DNA from: DASRWI01 sp035654655
GTDB lineage: Bacteria > Bacteroidota > Ignavibacteria > Ignavibacteriales > Ignavibacteriaceae
NCBI GenBank assembly: GCA_035654655.1
Contig: DASRWI010000006.1
Coordinates: 1 to 20,123, forward strand
Direction of reading: 5' to 3'
Length of the DNA stretch: 20,123 nucleotides
In this document: positions 7,799-15,690 of the stretch, one piece after another
Numbering within the stretch: the first letter of the stretch is position 1
Layout: every line of letters starts with the position of its first letter
The notes under the pieces: generated by a model
Seen by the model: only the letters and a program-made list of their open reading frames with translations
Database searches by the model: none
Told to the model about the DNA's origin: nothing
Position numbers and translations under genes: made by a program

Positions 7799-7858
7799 AT
7801 TCCTTCCTTAAATCTATTAAATTATTTATATTAAATTTTTACAACAATAGGTTAAATT

Positions 7859-8347
7859 ATGTCAAGACCAACTTGGGATGAATATTTTCTAAAATTAGCA
7901 ATGCTAGCTTCGGAAAGGTCAACTTGTCCACGTATGCATTGTGGATGTGTACTCGTAAAAGATAAATTTGTTCTGGCTACAGGTTATAATGGCTCAATTA
8001 AAGGGCAGCCTCATTGCGAAGATGTAGGTTGTTTAATAGTTGATAATCATTGTGTGCGGACAAATCACGCTGAAATAAATGCTTTAACCCAGGCGGCAAT
8101 TCACGGCGTAAATGTAAGTGGAGCTACTGCTTATATTACTAATATGTCCTGCACGAACTGCGCAAAAGCCTTAATAGCGGCAGGAATAAAGAAGGTGGTT
8201 GTATTTTCTGATTTTCATGACACTCTGGCCACTAAGTTTTATAATGAATCAGGTGTTGAAATTGTTAAATTGGACATGCCTAATAACAAAATAAATTATA
8301 ATATTGAATCTTATTCTTCTGCCGTAAAAACTATTAAATCTAAATAA
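7859..8347 (+). CDS. Deoxycytidylate (dCMP) deaminase family protein, ComEB-like
   Basis: This zinc-dependent deaminase probably converts dCMP to dUMP, feeding dTMP synthesis in the cytosol. The 162-residue length fits the dCMP deaminase/ComEB group. The catalytic motif H70-A71-E72 and the zinc cysteines C98 and C101 (MSCTNC) are present. The usual PCxxC appears here as SCTNC. The N-terminal C23, H27, C28 and C30 together with C53, C58 and H64 suggest the extra structural metal site seen in some dCMP deaminases. GYNGS (42-46) is the typical substrate loop. No strong Shine-Dalgarno precedes the ATG. The histidine kinase gene starts 9 bases downstream. Substrate is inferred from family resemblance. 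Cytidine or tRNA deamination is less likely given the size and GYNGS loop. Confidence 0.9.
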   Translation: MSRPTWDEYFLKLAMLASERSTCPRMHCGCVLVKDKFVLATGYNGSIKGQPHCEDVGCLIVDNHCVRTNHAEINALTQAAIHGVNVSGATAYITNMSCTNCAKALIAAGIKKVVVFSDFHDTLATKFYNESGVEIVKLDMPNNKINYNIESYSSAVKTIKSK

Positions 8348-8355
8348 GAACTAAA

Positions 8356-10833
8356 TTGAATAAAGATACAAGTATTAAAGAAAATGTATCAGAAGAAAGA
8401 TATTCTGCCTTAAAAATAATCTTAATTTATGTTGTTCTTGGAGTGTTGTGGATAGCTTTTTCTGATTATTTTTTGATGTTTATTGCTCCTCAAGTTGATA
8501 TTACTAAATATCAAACATTAAAAGGGTGGGCTTTTATCATAATAACTGCCTTAATGCTTTTTGCTTTAATTTCAAGAAGAGTTAATGAATTAAACAATAC
8601 TATAAGAAAAAAAGAAATAGTCGAACAAGAATTAAAAATAACTGAATCAAAATTTAATCTCGCCTTTAATAAATCACCTGTTGCTCTTACCATTTCTTCA
8701 TTAAATGATGGAGAATATTATGAAGTTAATGACGAGTTTACAAAAATTTTTGGCTATTCTAAAGAAGAAATAGTTGGTAAAACAATTACTGAATTGAACA
8801 CCTGGGTTGACTTAAAAGATAGATTAGAGTTCACACGTGAAATAAATAAAAAAGGTTCAGTAAATAATGTTATAAATTATTTTAGGATAAAAGGGGGAGG
8901 GGTTAGAACATTTTTATCTTCTGCCGAGAAATTTAACTTTGATGGAAAAGATGCAATAATTGGAGTTCATAGAGACATTACTGCTGAGAAGGAAAGAGAA
9001 AAAATTGTAAGGGAGTCTGAACTAAAGTATAGAACATTAGTTGAAAATCTTCAGGATGGTTTGTTTTTGGTTCAGGATGGGAAGTTGGTTTTTGTTAATG
9101 ATGGTTTATGCCAGATGCTTGGGTATAGCAAGCAGGAACTTGAAGGAACAAATTATGATAATATAGTTGATTTTCAGGATGTTAATGAATCTCTTGAAAG
9201 ATATCAAAAAAGACTAAAGGGTATCGACATACCTAATGAATTTCAAATGAAAGTTGTTAAAAAGGATGGTGAATCTATTCTTGTTAACATTAAAGTAGGT
9301 ACTATAACATTTCAAAACAAATTGGCAATAATTGGAACTGTAAAAAATATTTCTGAAAAAAAATTAATGGAAACGGCACTTCAATATAGCCGCAGTCGAT
9401 TTAATGAACTTAGCGAACTTCTTCCTTTTGCCATGATGGAAGTAGATAAGTTTGGCTATGTATCTTTTATGAATAAAAGTTCTTTTGATATGTTTGGCTA
9501 CACTAACCAGGATTTTGAAGAGGGATTAAATATTTTTCAAATGGTTTCAGGTCCGGACTTGGAAAAAGCAAAAAAAGAATTTGAAGTTTTGTTTATTGAA
9601 AAAGATAAAGTTGTTACATCAGAATATTCAGTATACAAAAAAAATGGAAGTATAATTCCAATTTTAATTTTTGCCAGTACCATTGTAAGAAATAATGAAA
9701 TAATCGGAATACGTTCAATTATTATTGATATTTCTGAAACCAAAAAAAGTGAAGAAGAGCTTCATAAGTTATCCCTTGCACTTGAACAAAGTCCTGTATC
9801 AATAATAATTACAGATATTGATGGAAATATTGAATATGTAAATCCGAAGTTTTTAGAAGTTAGTGGTTATTCGAAAGAAGAAGTAATTGGAAGAAAACCT
9901 TCCATATTAAAATCAGGTGAACAGTCACTTGAGTATTATCAAAATCTTTGGAGAACTATTAAACAAGGAAAAGATTGGCGGGGAGAATTACACAATAGGA
10001 GAAAAGATGGTTCACTTTATTGGGAGCTTGTATCAATATCTCCAATAAAAAATTATCAGGGAGAGGTAATTAATTATTTTGCAGTAAAAGAAGATATAAC
10101 TCTTAGTAAGAAGTATGAAGAAGAACTAATTAAAGCTAAAGAAAAAGCTGAGGAGTCCGATAAGCTAAAAACCAACTTCCTTGCACAGGTTTCTCACGAG
10201 ATTAGAACGCCATTAAATATTATTCTCGGATATACCTCATATTTAAAAGATGCATTAAAAAATAATTTGAATGAAGAGCATAATAGCTTATTTGATTCAA
10301 TATATGCTGCAGGAAAAAGGCTATCAAGAACAATAGATTTAATCTTAAATATGTCTGTCCTGCGAACAGGTAAAATTAAAACGAAAATAAAAGAACTAAA
10401 CTTAAATGAATTGACCATAGAAATTATTAAAGAATTTGATTATCTGGCAAAAGAAAAAAATATATCAATTGAATTTAAATCCAATGATAAAGCTATTGTA
10501 ATTAAATCGGATGAATATATATTAAAGCAAATTTTACAAAACCTTGTTGATAATGCAATAAAATATAGTGATAGAGGGGTAATAACCATTTCGCTGAATA
10601 AGTATGACAATAAAGTTGAAATTATTGTTAAAGATGAAGGTATCGGTATGTCTGCTGAATATCTTGAAAAATTATTTTCTCCATTTTCTCAAGAAGATTC
10701 TGGTTATAGCAGAAAATATGAAGGGACAGGGTTGGGCTTAGCATTAGTTAAAAATTATGCTAACTTATTAAATATTAAAATCAATGTTCAAAGTAAGAAA
10801 GGGGCAGGAACAACGATTAAATTAGAATTATAA
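8356..10833 (+). CDS. Membrane-bound multi-PAS sensor histidine kinase
   Basis: This is a predicted two-component sensor. Two membrane segments at about 18-42 and 57-73 are joined by a short loop, so there is almost no extracytoplasmic domain. A coiled-coil-like stretch and four PAS domains follow (about 90-215, 225-340, 345-465, 470-590), then HisKA with phosphoacceptor H614 in SHEIRTPLN, and an HATPase with N733 (DNAIKYS), DEGIGMS (760-766) and GTGLGLAL (790-797). The sensing is probably cytosolic, through PAS domains, though the ligands are unknown. The start is TTG at 8356. An in-frame TAA at 8341 limits extension, and the next Met lies inside the first membrane segment. There is no receiver domain, and no response regulator gene is nearby. 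It may be transcribed with the upstream deaminase gene (gap 8 bases). Confidence 0.93.
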   Translation: MNKDTSIKENVSEERYSALKIILIYVVLGVLWIAFSDYFLMFIAPQVDITKYQTLKGWAFIIITALMLFALISRRVNELNNTIRKKEIVEQELKITESKFNLAFNKSPVALTISSLNDGEYYEVNDEFTKIFGYSKEEIVGKTITELNTWVDLKDRLEFTREINKKGSVNNVINYFRIKGGGVRTFLSSAEKFNFDGKDAIIGVHRDITAEKEREKIVRESELKYRTLVENLQDGLFLVQDGKLVFVNDGLCQMLGYSKQELEGTNYDNIVDFQDVNESLERYQKRLKGIDIPNEFQMKVVKKDGESILVNIKVGTITFQNKLAIIGTVKNISEKKLMETALQYSRSRFNELSELLPFAMMEVDKFGYVSFMNKSSFDMFGYTNQDFEEGLNIFQMVSGPDLEKAKKEFEVLFIEKDKVVTSEYSVYKKNGSIIPILIFASTIVRNNEIIGIRSIIIDISETKKSEEELHKLSLALEQSPVSIIITDIDGNIEYVNPKFLEVSGYSKEEVIGRKPSILKSGEQSLEYYQNLWRTIKQGKDWRGELHNRRKDGSLYWELVSISPIKNYQGEVINYFAVKEDITLSKKYEEELIKAKEKAEESDKLKTNFLAQVSHEIRTPLNIILGYTSYLKDALKNNLNEEHNSLFDSIYAAGKRLSRTIDLILNMSVLRTGKIKTKIKELNLNELTIEIIKEFDYLAKEKNISIEFKSNDKAIVIKSDEYILKQILQNLVDNAIKYSDRGVITISLNKYDNKVEIIVKDEGIGMSAEYLEKLFSPFSQEDSGYSRKYEGTGLGLALVKNYANLLNIKINVQSKKGAGTTIKLEL

Positions 10834-10898
10834 AACATTAGCATTTTTTAAAATACTCCTTTATATTTATCACATCAATTAACATTTCAAAAATTATA

Positions 10899-12209
10899 AT
10901 GTCTAAATCTTTAGAAGAAAAAAATGAAAGCGGAATAAGGTCATTCCCAAAGAACTACTGGGTAGTTATCATAATGGAATTTTTTGAGAGAGGTTCCTAT
11001 TATGGAGTAATGTCCATTTTATCAGTTTATCTTGTAATGGATGTAGCTGCCGGTGGATTAGGCTTTACCAAAACCAGTGTTGGAGTTATAAAAAGTTCTA
11101 TCCAACCAATGTTATATTTGCTTCCAATTTTATCAGGAGCTTTGGCAGATAGATTTGGTTACAGGAAAACATTATTCTTTGCATTTATAGTTATGAGTAT
11201 TGGATATTTCTTCACAAGCCTTGTAACATCATATTCATTAGTATTTTCAAGTTTAATGTTAATGGTGGTTGGTGCAGGATTTTTTAAGCCGATTATTTCA
11301 GGTACAATCGCACGTTCTACAAACGAGAAAAATTCAACATTAGGATTTGGTATTTTTTATTGGTCAATTAACCTTGGCGCATTTTTATTCCCGTTAATAT
11401 TAGTTCCATATCTTAAACAATATTCGTATTCGTACATCTTTGTAATGGCAGCTGTTTTTACGGGTTCATTACTTCTATTGAATTTATTCTTTTATAAAGA
11501 ACCTGATAAACCAAAGAGCACTAAGAGTATACTCGAGGTGCTTAAAGGTGCAGTTATGGTTCTTGCTGATTATAAATTCATAATGTTAATTGTAGTTTAT
11601 TCAGGTTTCTGGATTCTTTACTTCCAAATGTTCGATACAGTCCTTTGGTACTTTACAGATTATATAGATAAGGAACCTGTTAATAGAGCAGTAAATGGTT
11701 TCTTATCATTATTCGTTTCAAATCCCGGTTGGCAGTTTGCTGAAGAACACGTTACAGTAATAAATGCAGGGATAATAATTTTATTGCAGATATTAATTTC
11801 TAATATAGTTAAGAATACAAAGGCATTACCAACAATGATTACAGGTATCGCATTCGGTACAATTGGAATGGGAATACTTGCTATATCAACACACGCCTGG
11901 GTTTTTGTTGCAGGAATAGTAATATTTTCTATTGGAGAAATGACTGCACATCCAAAGTTTATTAGTTATGTTGGAATGATTGCTCCTGCTGATAAAAAAG
12001 CATTATATCTTGGATATATGTTTTTGTATGGAGTATTGGGCAGTGGCATAGGAGGAATTCTTGGGGCCAATTTATATACTTATTATGTAGACCAACTAAA
12101 ATCACCTTCAACTTTATGGCTGATATTCAGCTTCATTGGATTATTAACAATAGGCGGTTTATTGATATATAATAAAATTGTGAATAAAAAGCAGGTACAA
12201 TTGAAATGA
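10899..12209 (+). CDS. POT/PTR2-family MFS transporter (proton-coupled peptide type)
   Basis: This inner-membrane transporter of the major facilitator superfamily carries hallmarks of the proton-dependent oligopeptide (POT/PTR2) family. The ExxER motif is in TM1 (E27-F-F-E30-R31, followed by GSYYG). The MFS loop motif is ADRFGYRKT (83-91), GAGFFKP is at 125-131, and the PTR2 signature-like FYWSINLGAF is at 153-162. At 436 residues with about 12 membrane segments it is shorter than many bacterial POTs. A longer polar loop sits around 225-260. The family imports di- or tripeptides with protons, but some members carry other substrates, so the substrate is inferred. No Shine-Dalgarno is visible. 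The stop overlaps the start of the following methyltransferase by 4 bases. Confidence 0.88.
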   Translation: MSKSLEEKNESGIRSFPKNYWVVIIMEFFERGSYYGVMSILSVYLVMDVAAGGLGFTKTSVGVIKSSIQPMLYLLPILSGALADRFGYRKTLFFAFIVMSIGYFFTSLVTSYSLVFSSLMLMVVGAGFFKPIISGTIARSTNEKNSTLGFGIFYWSINLGAFLFPLILVPYLKQYSYSYIFVMAAVFTGSLLLLNLFFYKEPDKPKSTKSILEVLKGAVMVLADYKFIMLIVVYSGFWILYFQMFDTVLWYFTDYIDKEPVNRAVNGFLSLFVSNPGWQFAEEHVTVINAGIIILLQILISNIVKNTKALPTMITGIAFGTIGMGILAISTHAWVFVAGIVIFSIGEMTAHPKFISYVGMIAPADKKALYLGYMFLYGVLGSGIGGILGANLYTYYVDQLKSPSTLWLIFSFIGLLTIGGLLIYNKIVNKKQVQLK

Positions 12210-12916
12210 GCTATAAGAAAAAGCTTTATGAAAAATATGTTTCGACCTTTAAATTAAACGAGAACATTAATCTCAATGAGAGTAGTTTAAAATGGTACAA
12301 AGAAAAGTATATTAAAGCTTTAAGGAATATTGGTAAGCATAAACCTATATTGGACTTAGGTTGTGGAAGCGGCAATATGCTTTTTAGTTTAAGAAATGAA
12401 GGTTACACGAATACAAAAGGAGTTGATATTTCAGAAGAACAAATTAATATTTGCAGAAAAAATAATTTGAATGCTGAAGTTCAGGATACTTTTGATTTTA
12501 TAAAGAATAATAAAGAAAAATATGCTGCAGTTTTTGCTTTAGATTTAATAGAGCATTTTGAAAAAGATGAAGTCCTGTTTTTATTTGAAGAAATTTATAA
12601 AATGCTTGAACCCGGTGGTGTTTTTATATTCAGAACTCCAAATGGTGAAGGATATTTTTCCGGTAACATGGTATATGGAGATTTTACTCATTCAACAATT
12701 TTAACTCCATCCTCTGCAAAGCAGTTAGCTGCTTATAGCGGATATAAAGAAGTTTATTTTGCTGAATCCGGAGTTATATGCGATGGCTTTATAAATTGTT
12801 TAAGATTATTTTTTTGGAAGATGTACAAAAGTATTTTAAATATTATTATTAAAACTCCCGGAGGATATACTCGGAAAGTCTTTACTGAAAATATGATTGG
12901 ATATTGTTATAAATAA
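12206..12916 (+). CDS. Class I SAM-dependent methyltransferase
   Basis: This soluble Rossmann-fold methyltransferase of the Methyltransf_11/23 (UbiE/UbiG-like) type has 236 residues. Motif I is D50-LGCGSG (50-56), with acidic D74 ending strand 2 (GVDISEE). The post-motif DLIEHF is at 113-118 and EPGGVFIFRTPN at 135-146. That last pattern is common among methyltransferases of glycan and natural-product clusters, but no such cluster is present here, so the substrate is unknown. The N-terminal 40 residues are charged and helical. The ATG at 12206 overlaps the transporter stop (ATGA), which indicates translational coupling with the POT-type transporter. A hairpin lies 11 bases after the stop. Confidence 0.9.
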   Translation: MSYKKKLYEKYVSTFKLNENINLNESSLKWYKEKYIKALRNIGKHKPILDLGCGSGNMLFSLRNEGYTNTKGVDISEEQINICRKNNLNAEVQDTFDFIKNNKEKYAAVFALDLIEHFEKDEVLFLFEEIYKMLEPGGVFIFRTPNGEGYFSGNMVYGDFTHSTILTPSSAKQLAAYSGYKEVYFAESGVICDGFINCLRLFFWKMYKSILNIIIKTPGGYTRKVFTENMIGYCYK

Positions 12917-12927
12917 GTTTCATCGTC

Positions 12928-12967
12928 ATTAAGACATCCGATACGCTTCAAATCGGGATGTCTTAAT
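12928..12967. terminator. Hairpin between convergent genes, possible bidirectional terminator
   Basis: ATTAAGACATCC-GAT pairs with ATC-G-GGATGTCTTAAT through 15 pairs with one bulged G and a 9-base loop. It lies between the methyltransferase stop and the asparaginase stop, where a shared terminator would be expected. No long T-run follows on either strand, only the AT-rich stem base, so termination may be weak. It may instead be a dispersed palindromic repeat. Confidence 0.55.
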
Positions 12968-12987
12968 CTCATTAGTTTAATTCAAAT

Positions 12988-13938
12988 CTATTTAAAAATT
13001 CCTACTTTAAATTCTCCCTTTGAATTTGCAATTGCGTGAAACATTCCCGTAGTATTAAATGTGATTGCATAATTCCCATCTTTATCTACCGCAATTAAAC
13101 CGCCATCTCCTGGCTTCAGTCTGTTATTTATCATTTCATCTGCAGCTTGAGTCAAGCTTAATCCTTTAAATTCCATTAGTGCTGATAAGTTATAAGCAAC
13201 AGTGTTCTTAATAAATAATTCACCGTGACCTGTGCAGGATACTGCACAGGTTTTATTGTTTGCATAAGTTCCTGCATTGATGATTGGAGAATCTCCAACT
13301 CTGCCTGGCATTTTATCTTGCATACCTCCAGTTGAAGTTGCTGCTGCTAAGTTTCCATAAGAATCCAAGGCAACACATCCTACAGTTCCTTTTCCTTTAC
13401 TTGAATCTTTTGGCTTCTTATTTGGATTTTCAAAATAACTTTGGTCAACTAACTTTACTCCATTATTAACTGCAAACTTTTCAGCACCTGCACCTGCAAA
13501 CATAACGTGCGGAGACTTTTCCATTATCGATCTTGCTAATGAAATTGGATTTTTAATATGTTTAACTCCGGCAACAGCTCCGGCAGATAAATCCTTACCA
13601 CTCATAATAGACGCATCTAATTCGCACACACCTTCTAATGTGGTTACTGCCCCTTTACCAGCATTAAAATTTGGATTATCTTCAAGATAATTAACAACCT
13701 TTTCAACAGCATCTAAGGCAGTTCCTCCATTTTCAAGTATTGACTTACCAATGTTCAATGCTTGAGTTAGATATTCTTTATAAGCATTCTGAAGAGAATC
13801 AGGCATATTTTTAGACATTGAACCAGCACCACCGTGAATTACTATAGTATATTTTTTGTCTGTAGAAAAAGCATCACTATTATTAAGCAAAATAAATGAA
13901 GCAATGCAAATTATAATTGCAGTTATAATGGCTTTCAT
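12988..13938 (-). CDS. Exported type-2 L-asparaginase / isoaspartyl peptidase (Ntn-hydrolase)
   Basis: This is an N-terminal nucleophile hydrolase of the plant-type asparaginase family. It cleaves L-asparagine or beta-aspartyl (isoaspartyl) dipeptides after autoprocessing into two subunits. The 316-residue precursor has a signal peptide (1-25, ending near DAFS), so it is probably periplasmic. VIHGGAGSM is at 33-41. The self-cleavage site is G184/T185 in GKGTVGC, making T185 the nucleophile. GRVGDSPI (212-219), NAGTYAN (221-227) and CTGHGE (235-240) match the substrate-site blocks. AAAGGA lies 6 bases before the ATG on the minus strand (13945-13950), a good ribosome binding site. The gene is divergent from the Nudix gene across 77 AT-rich bases that must hold both promoters. 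Confidence 0.93.
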   Translation of the reverse strand: MKAIITAIIICIASFILLNNSDAFSTDKKYTIVIHGGAGSMSKNMPDSLQNAYKEYLTQALNIGKSILENGGTALDAVEKVVNYLEDNPNFNAGKGAVTTLEGVCELDASIMSGKDLSAGAVAGVKHIKNPISLARSIMEKSPHVMFAGAGAEKFAVNNGVKLVDQSYFENPNKKPKDSSKGKGTVGCVALDSYGNLAAATSTGGMQDKMPGRVGDSPIINAGTYANNKTCAVSCTGHGELFIKNTVAYNLSALMEFKGLSLTQAADEMINNRLKPGDGGLIAVDKDGNYAITFNTTGMFHAIANSKGEFKVGIFK

Positions 13939-14015
13939 TAAAAATCCTTTGATAATAAAAATTAAATTTTTAATAATTAAGTTAGTGTAATAAATATAAA
14001 AAAAAAGATATTCTT

Positions 14016-14477
14016 ATGCCTCAAATAAGCGCTGGTTTATTATTGTATAACAAAATAGATAATAAGATAAAAGTTTTTTTAGTTCATCCCGGAGGTCCAT
14101 TCTTTGTAAAAAGGGATGAGGGACATTGGGGAATATCCAAAGGATTAGTGGATGAAGGTGAAGATTTACTTGCAGCTGCCAAGCGGGAATTTTTTGAAGA
14201 ATGCGGAGTGAAACCAGATGGGGAATTTATTCCTTTGGGAACCATTCAGCAAAAGAATAATAAAATTGTTCATTGCTGGGGAGTGGAAACTGATTATAAA
14301 GATAATTCATTTTTTAATTGCACATCTTTTGTCCGAATGGAACTACCAGCTAAATCAGGAAAATACATTAGCTTTCCAGAAGTGGATAAAGGAGAATTTT
14401 TTGATTTGGAAACTGCAAAGAAAAAAATACTACCTGCACAGTTACAATTATTGGAGAGGTTAAAAGAGCATATCTGA
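14016..14477 (+). CDS. Nudix hydrolase
   Basis: This cytosolic Nudix-fold hydrolase cleaves a nucleoside diphosphate linked to another moiety. The full Nudix box runs from G43 to V65: G43-x5-E49-x7-R57-E58-F-F-E61-E62-C-G64-V65. The product is 153 residues. The N-terminus SAGLLLYN and the following HPGGPFF (24-30) resemble the diadenosine-tetraphosphate / (di)nucleoside polyphosphate subgroup often annotated as bis(5'-nucleosyl)-tetraphosphatase-like, but substrate cannot be fixed from sequence. It has no signal peptide. The start at 14016 places the conserved beta-strand at residue 4. Only a weak purine stretch precedes it. It is a single gene, with the repeat cluster beginning about 90 bases downstream. 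Confidence 0.93.
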   Translation: MPQISAGLLLYNKIDNKIKVFLVHPGGPFFVKRDEGHWGISKGLVDEGEDLLAAAKREFFEECGVKPDGEFIPLGTIQQKNNKIVHCWGVETDYKDNSFFNCTSFVRMELPAKSGKYISFPEVDKGEFFDLETAKKKILPAQLQLLERLKEHI

Positions 14478-14566
14478 TTGAACAAATCTACAATTAAAAT
14501 TGTTAATTTTAATAAATGTTATTATTAGCGAAGCCACTTGCCCCTATGGAATCGCAGTCTCATTTT

Positions 14567-14649
14567 CATTCTAACATAAATATGTCAGAGATCCCTACGG
14601 TCGTCATGAAAGCCACCGCTCAAGGCGGATGACTACCCTCTGGATGACA
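14567..14649 (+). repeat. Dispersed repeat module B, copy 2
   Basis: This is the partner of 3023-3105. The core from 14581 (TATGTCAGAGATCCC...) is identical for 25 bases, then differs by a few substitutions and one indel, and ends in CCCTCTGGATGACA. It is in the same orientation as copy 1. Short flanking similarity (ATCGCAGTCTCATTT here, ATCGCAATCTCATTT near 3132) suggests that the shared family is larger than the modules listed. Confidence 0.85.
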
Positions 14650-14690
14650 AGTGAGCGAAGGTCTTCGAGTGTTCCCGAAGGGAATGTACC
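14645..14690 (+). repeat. Dispersed repeat module A, copy 2
   Basis: This is the partner of 2931-2982. It starts in the TGACA that also ends module B, continues through AGCGAAGGTCTTCGAGTGTT and CCCGAAGGGAATGTACC, and is followed by a small AAGG/CCTT hairpin (14694-14706). A further repeat-like stretch runs to about 14770 (ending ACTCGATGAACCACC). No transposase or gene was found in 14478-14855. Confidence 0.75.
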
Positions 14691-14775
14691 TAGAAGGCTG
14701 AGCCTTTTAATTGAAGTACATTTCGATACATTTTTCCTCCATTCCAGGAAGAGAAACACTCGATGAACCACCTCA

Positions 14776-14802
14776 TAAAAAAAGCTGCTCATTGAGCAGC
14801 TT
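14776..14802 (-). terminator. Rho-independent terminator of the peroxiredoxin gene
   Basis: On the minus strand AAGCTGCTC and GAGCAGCTT form a perfect 9-bp stem with a 3-base loop. Seven Ts follow (the A-run at 14777-14783 on the plus strand). It lies 54 bases beyond the peroxiredoxin stop codon and on its strand. Confidence 0.88.
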
Positions 14803-14855
14803 AAATCATAATTATTATCAGGTTAATCAGCGGTTCAGATACTCTTGATTTTTTT

Positions 14856-15512
14856 TTAATTCAAATCTTTAAATGTAAACCACCAATCATATCCCTGACT
14901 ATCTTTAATTCTTTCTTCTGATGCAAGTACATCTTTTGGCGGAGGGTTAATTACTTTTGCACCTATCAATTCATTGTTCGGCCAATTTTCCGGCATGGCT
15001 ACTTTTTTTGCATCTGCAATTTGCAATGCTTTAAGTGCTCTTAAAATTTCATCAACTTGTCTTCCTACCTCTTGTGGGTAATAAATCATCAATCTTATTG
15101 TAGCAGTTGGATCAATTATAAATACTGCTCTTACTGTATTTGTTCCTTTTCCGGGATGTATCATTCCAAGTTTTGCAGCAACTTTTCCTAAATCATCTGC
15201 TATAACTGGAAATGGTATTTCAATGTGAAGATTATTTTTTATCCATTCGACCCATTTAATATGTGAAAATATCTGGTCAATTGATAAGCCTATTAATTCG
15301 GTATTAAGACTTTTGAATTCTTTGCTTCTATTAGCAAATGAAACAAACTCTGTAGTGCATACAGGGGTAAAATCAGCAGGATGACTAAAAAGAACAATCC
15401 ATTTTCCTTCAAAATCTTTCGGGATATTAAAGAAACCTCTGGTCGTTTGTACTTCAATTGAAGGAAGTTTTTCTCCAAGTAATGGAATACCAGTTCTAAA
15501 TTCATTTTCCAT
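14856..15512 (-). CDS. One-Cys peroxiredoxin (Prx6-type)
   Basis: This thiol peroxidase reduces H2O2, alkyl hydroperoxides or peroxynitrite in the cytosol. The 218-residue length and the C-terminal extension place it in the Prx6/1-Cys group. The active-site block is SHPADFTPVCTTEF (43-56) with peroxidatic C52, supported by P45, T49 and later R127. Family landmarks include LSIDQIFSHIKWVEWI (75-90) and HPGKGTNTVRAVFIIDP (about 118-134). C52 is the only cysteine in the protein. Related archaeal-type enzymes carry cysteines around the C-terminal DWWF motif, where this one has GYDWWFTF. It therefore needs an outside thiol for recycling. On the minus strand GGGAG lies 7 bases before the ATG, a good ribosome binding site. 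A TATAAT-like box (15533-15538) is present, but no matching -35. Confidence 0.94.
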   Translation of the reverse strand: MENEFRTGIPLLGEKLPSIEVQTTRGFFNIPKDFEGKWIVLFSHPADFTPVCTTEFVSFANRSKEFKSLNTELIGLSIDQIFSHIKWVEWIKNNLHIEIPFPVIADDLGKVAAKLGMIHPGKGTNTVRAVFIIDPTATIRLMIYYPQEVGRQVDEILRALKALQIADAKKVAMPENWPNNELIGAKVINPPPKDVLASEERIKDSQGYDWWFTFKDLN

Positions 15513-15690
15513 AAAACGTCTCCCATTTATAAATTATACACAATCTTATTATTTAAGTTCGGGTTAATAATAAATAGAAGACCTTGCATAAAAAAGGAAA
15601 TGTTATTAAGAATTAAGCTGTTGTGATTAAAGGACAATGAAATTTATTATTGCATTGCCTATTTTTTTCTTAAATAAAAAAATAAAATAT

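Larger units (their letters stand above)
7441..7858. other. 418-bp intergenic region between divergent PAP2 and dCMP-deaminase-family genes
   Basis: The half next to the PAP2 gene is very AT-rich and probably holds that gene's promoter, but I cannot fix -35/-10 boxes. At 7610-7631 a 10-bp palindrome TTGGATCCAA sits between CAGA and TCTG, forming a short dyad that could be an operator. The half next to the deaminase gene contains a strong AGGAGG site, a 14-codon ORF, a hairpin and a strong terminator on the plus strand, entered separately. I see no tRNA or recognised riboswitch. Confidence 0.6.

Noticed and set aside
14604..14792. 62-codon minus-strand ORF
   Set aside because: It is formed by repeat modules A and B, and its start lies inside the region of the peroxiredoxin terminator. 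No protein-like conservation is visible.
15293..15526. 77-codon minus-strand ORF overlapping the peroxiredoxin start
   Set aside because: It is a different frame over the conserved peroxiredoxin active site, and the real frame has full family motifs and a good ribosome binding site.
15637..15690. N-terminal extension of the EVE protein from the ATG at 15637
   Set aside because: AAGGA precedes that ATG with only 2 bases of spacing, and the added 18 residues are not typical of EVE proteins. Not fully excluded.
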